From Acidobacteriaceae bacterium (GTDB lineage Bacteria; Acidobacteriota; Terriglobia; Terriglobales; Acidobacteriaceae): a stretch of DNA of 5,334 bases. The notes beneath the pieces are model-generated. The model saw nothing but the letters and a program-made list of their open reading frames with translations. It was not told where the DNA came from and searched no databases. Shown one piece after another: positions 5,264-5,334 of the stretch. A program made the translations under genes and the position numbers. The stretch is from contig PMWR01000349.1 of NCBI GenBank assembly GCA_003166055.1, positions 27,847 through 33,180 of the forward strand, in the 5' to 3' direction. Each line of letters opens with the position of its first letter. Position 1 is the first letter of the stretch.

Positions 5264-5334
5264 CTGATAGCTGACACCTTCGAACTGTGAACTGCGAACG
5301 ACGAACTGTGAACTAAGATCTGTGAACTACGAAC
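5264..5334. repeat. Degenerate heptanucleotide tandem repeat, consensus CTGYGAA, open at the right edge
   Basis: Read in steps of seven from 5264 the units are CTGATAG, CTGACAC, CTTCGAA, CTGTGAA, CTGCGAA, CGACGAA, CTGTGAA, CTAAGAT, CTGTGAA and CTACGAA, then a final C at the window end. The seven-base phase is kept without any indel over ten units. CTGTGAA occurs three times exactly. The array probably continues beyond the window. It resembles in type the heptameric short tandem repeats described from cyanobacteria. A seven-base unit changes frame each time, and there is no open frame through it, so it is non-coding. Confidence 0.85.

Noticed and set aside
5264..5334. CRISPR array
   Set aside because: Units are 7 bp without spacers of 25-40 bp, and no cas gene is present; it is a simple tandem repeat.

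Overview
The window looks like a piece of chromosome from a member of the Acidobacteriota, probably class Terriglobia (Acidobacteriaceae and relatives). Three things point there: GC-rich genes with C/G-biased third positions; a secreted DUF1800 + DUF1501 gene pair of the acidobacterial style; and intergenic DNA packed with short palindromic and heptamer repeats like those I associate with this group. The phylum is an inference, because there is no rRNA or universal marker here.

Layout, all genes on the + strand. (1) 1-707: the 3' part of an ECF-type RNA polymerase sigma factor, cut by the left edge, overlaps by 4 bp (ATGA) a 78-residue zinc-finger (ZAS/zf-HC2-like) protein that is very probably its anti-sigma partner. 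(2) 708-1309: about 600 bp without a credible gene. It holds a chain of closely spaced hairpins (809-916), a stretch resembling repeat-derived DNA, and further inverted repeats (1156-1218) ahead of the next gene. (3) 1310-3676: a 788-residue Sec-exported DUF1800 protein with low-complexity inserts and a four-unit 12-residue repeat. (4) 3677-3846: a 170-bp gap with mutually exclusive small hairpins and a double-palindrome repeat element. (5) 3847-5112: a 421-residue Tat-exported DUF1501 protein of the alkaline phosphatase/sulfatase-like fold group. (6) 5113-5334: a long imperfect hairpin, then a degenerate heptamer tandem repeat (CTGYGAA) running off the right edge.

How the parts work together: the sigma/anti-sigma pair should form one translationally coupled regulatory unit. 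DUF1800 and DUF1501 proteins are recurrent genomic partners and both carry export signals here, so they probably act together outside the cytoplasmic membrane, but the biochemical role of the pair is not established. Nothing in the sequence shows that this sigma factor controls the DUF1800/DUF1501 genes; proximity is the only hint. The best candidates for undescribed biology are the DUF1800/DUF1501 pair with its unusual inserts, and the three kinds of intergenic repeat.
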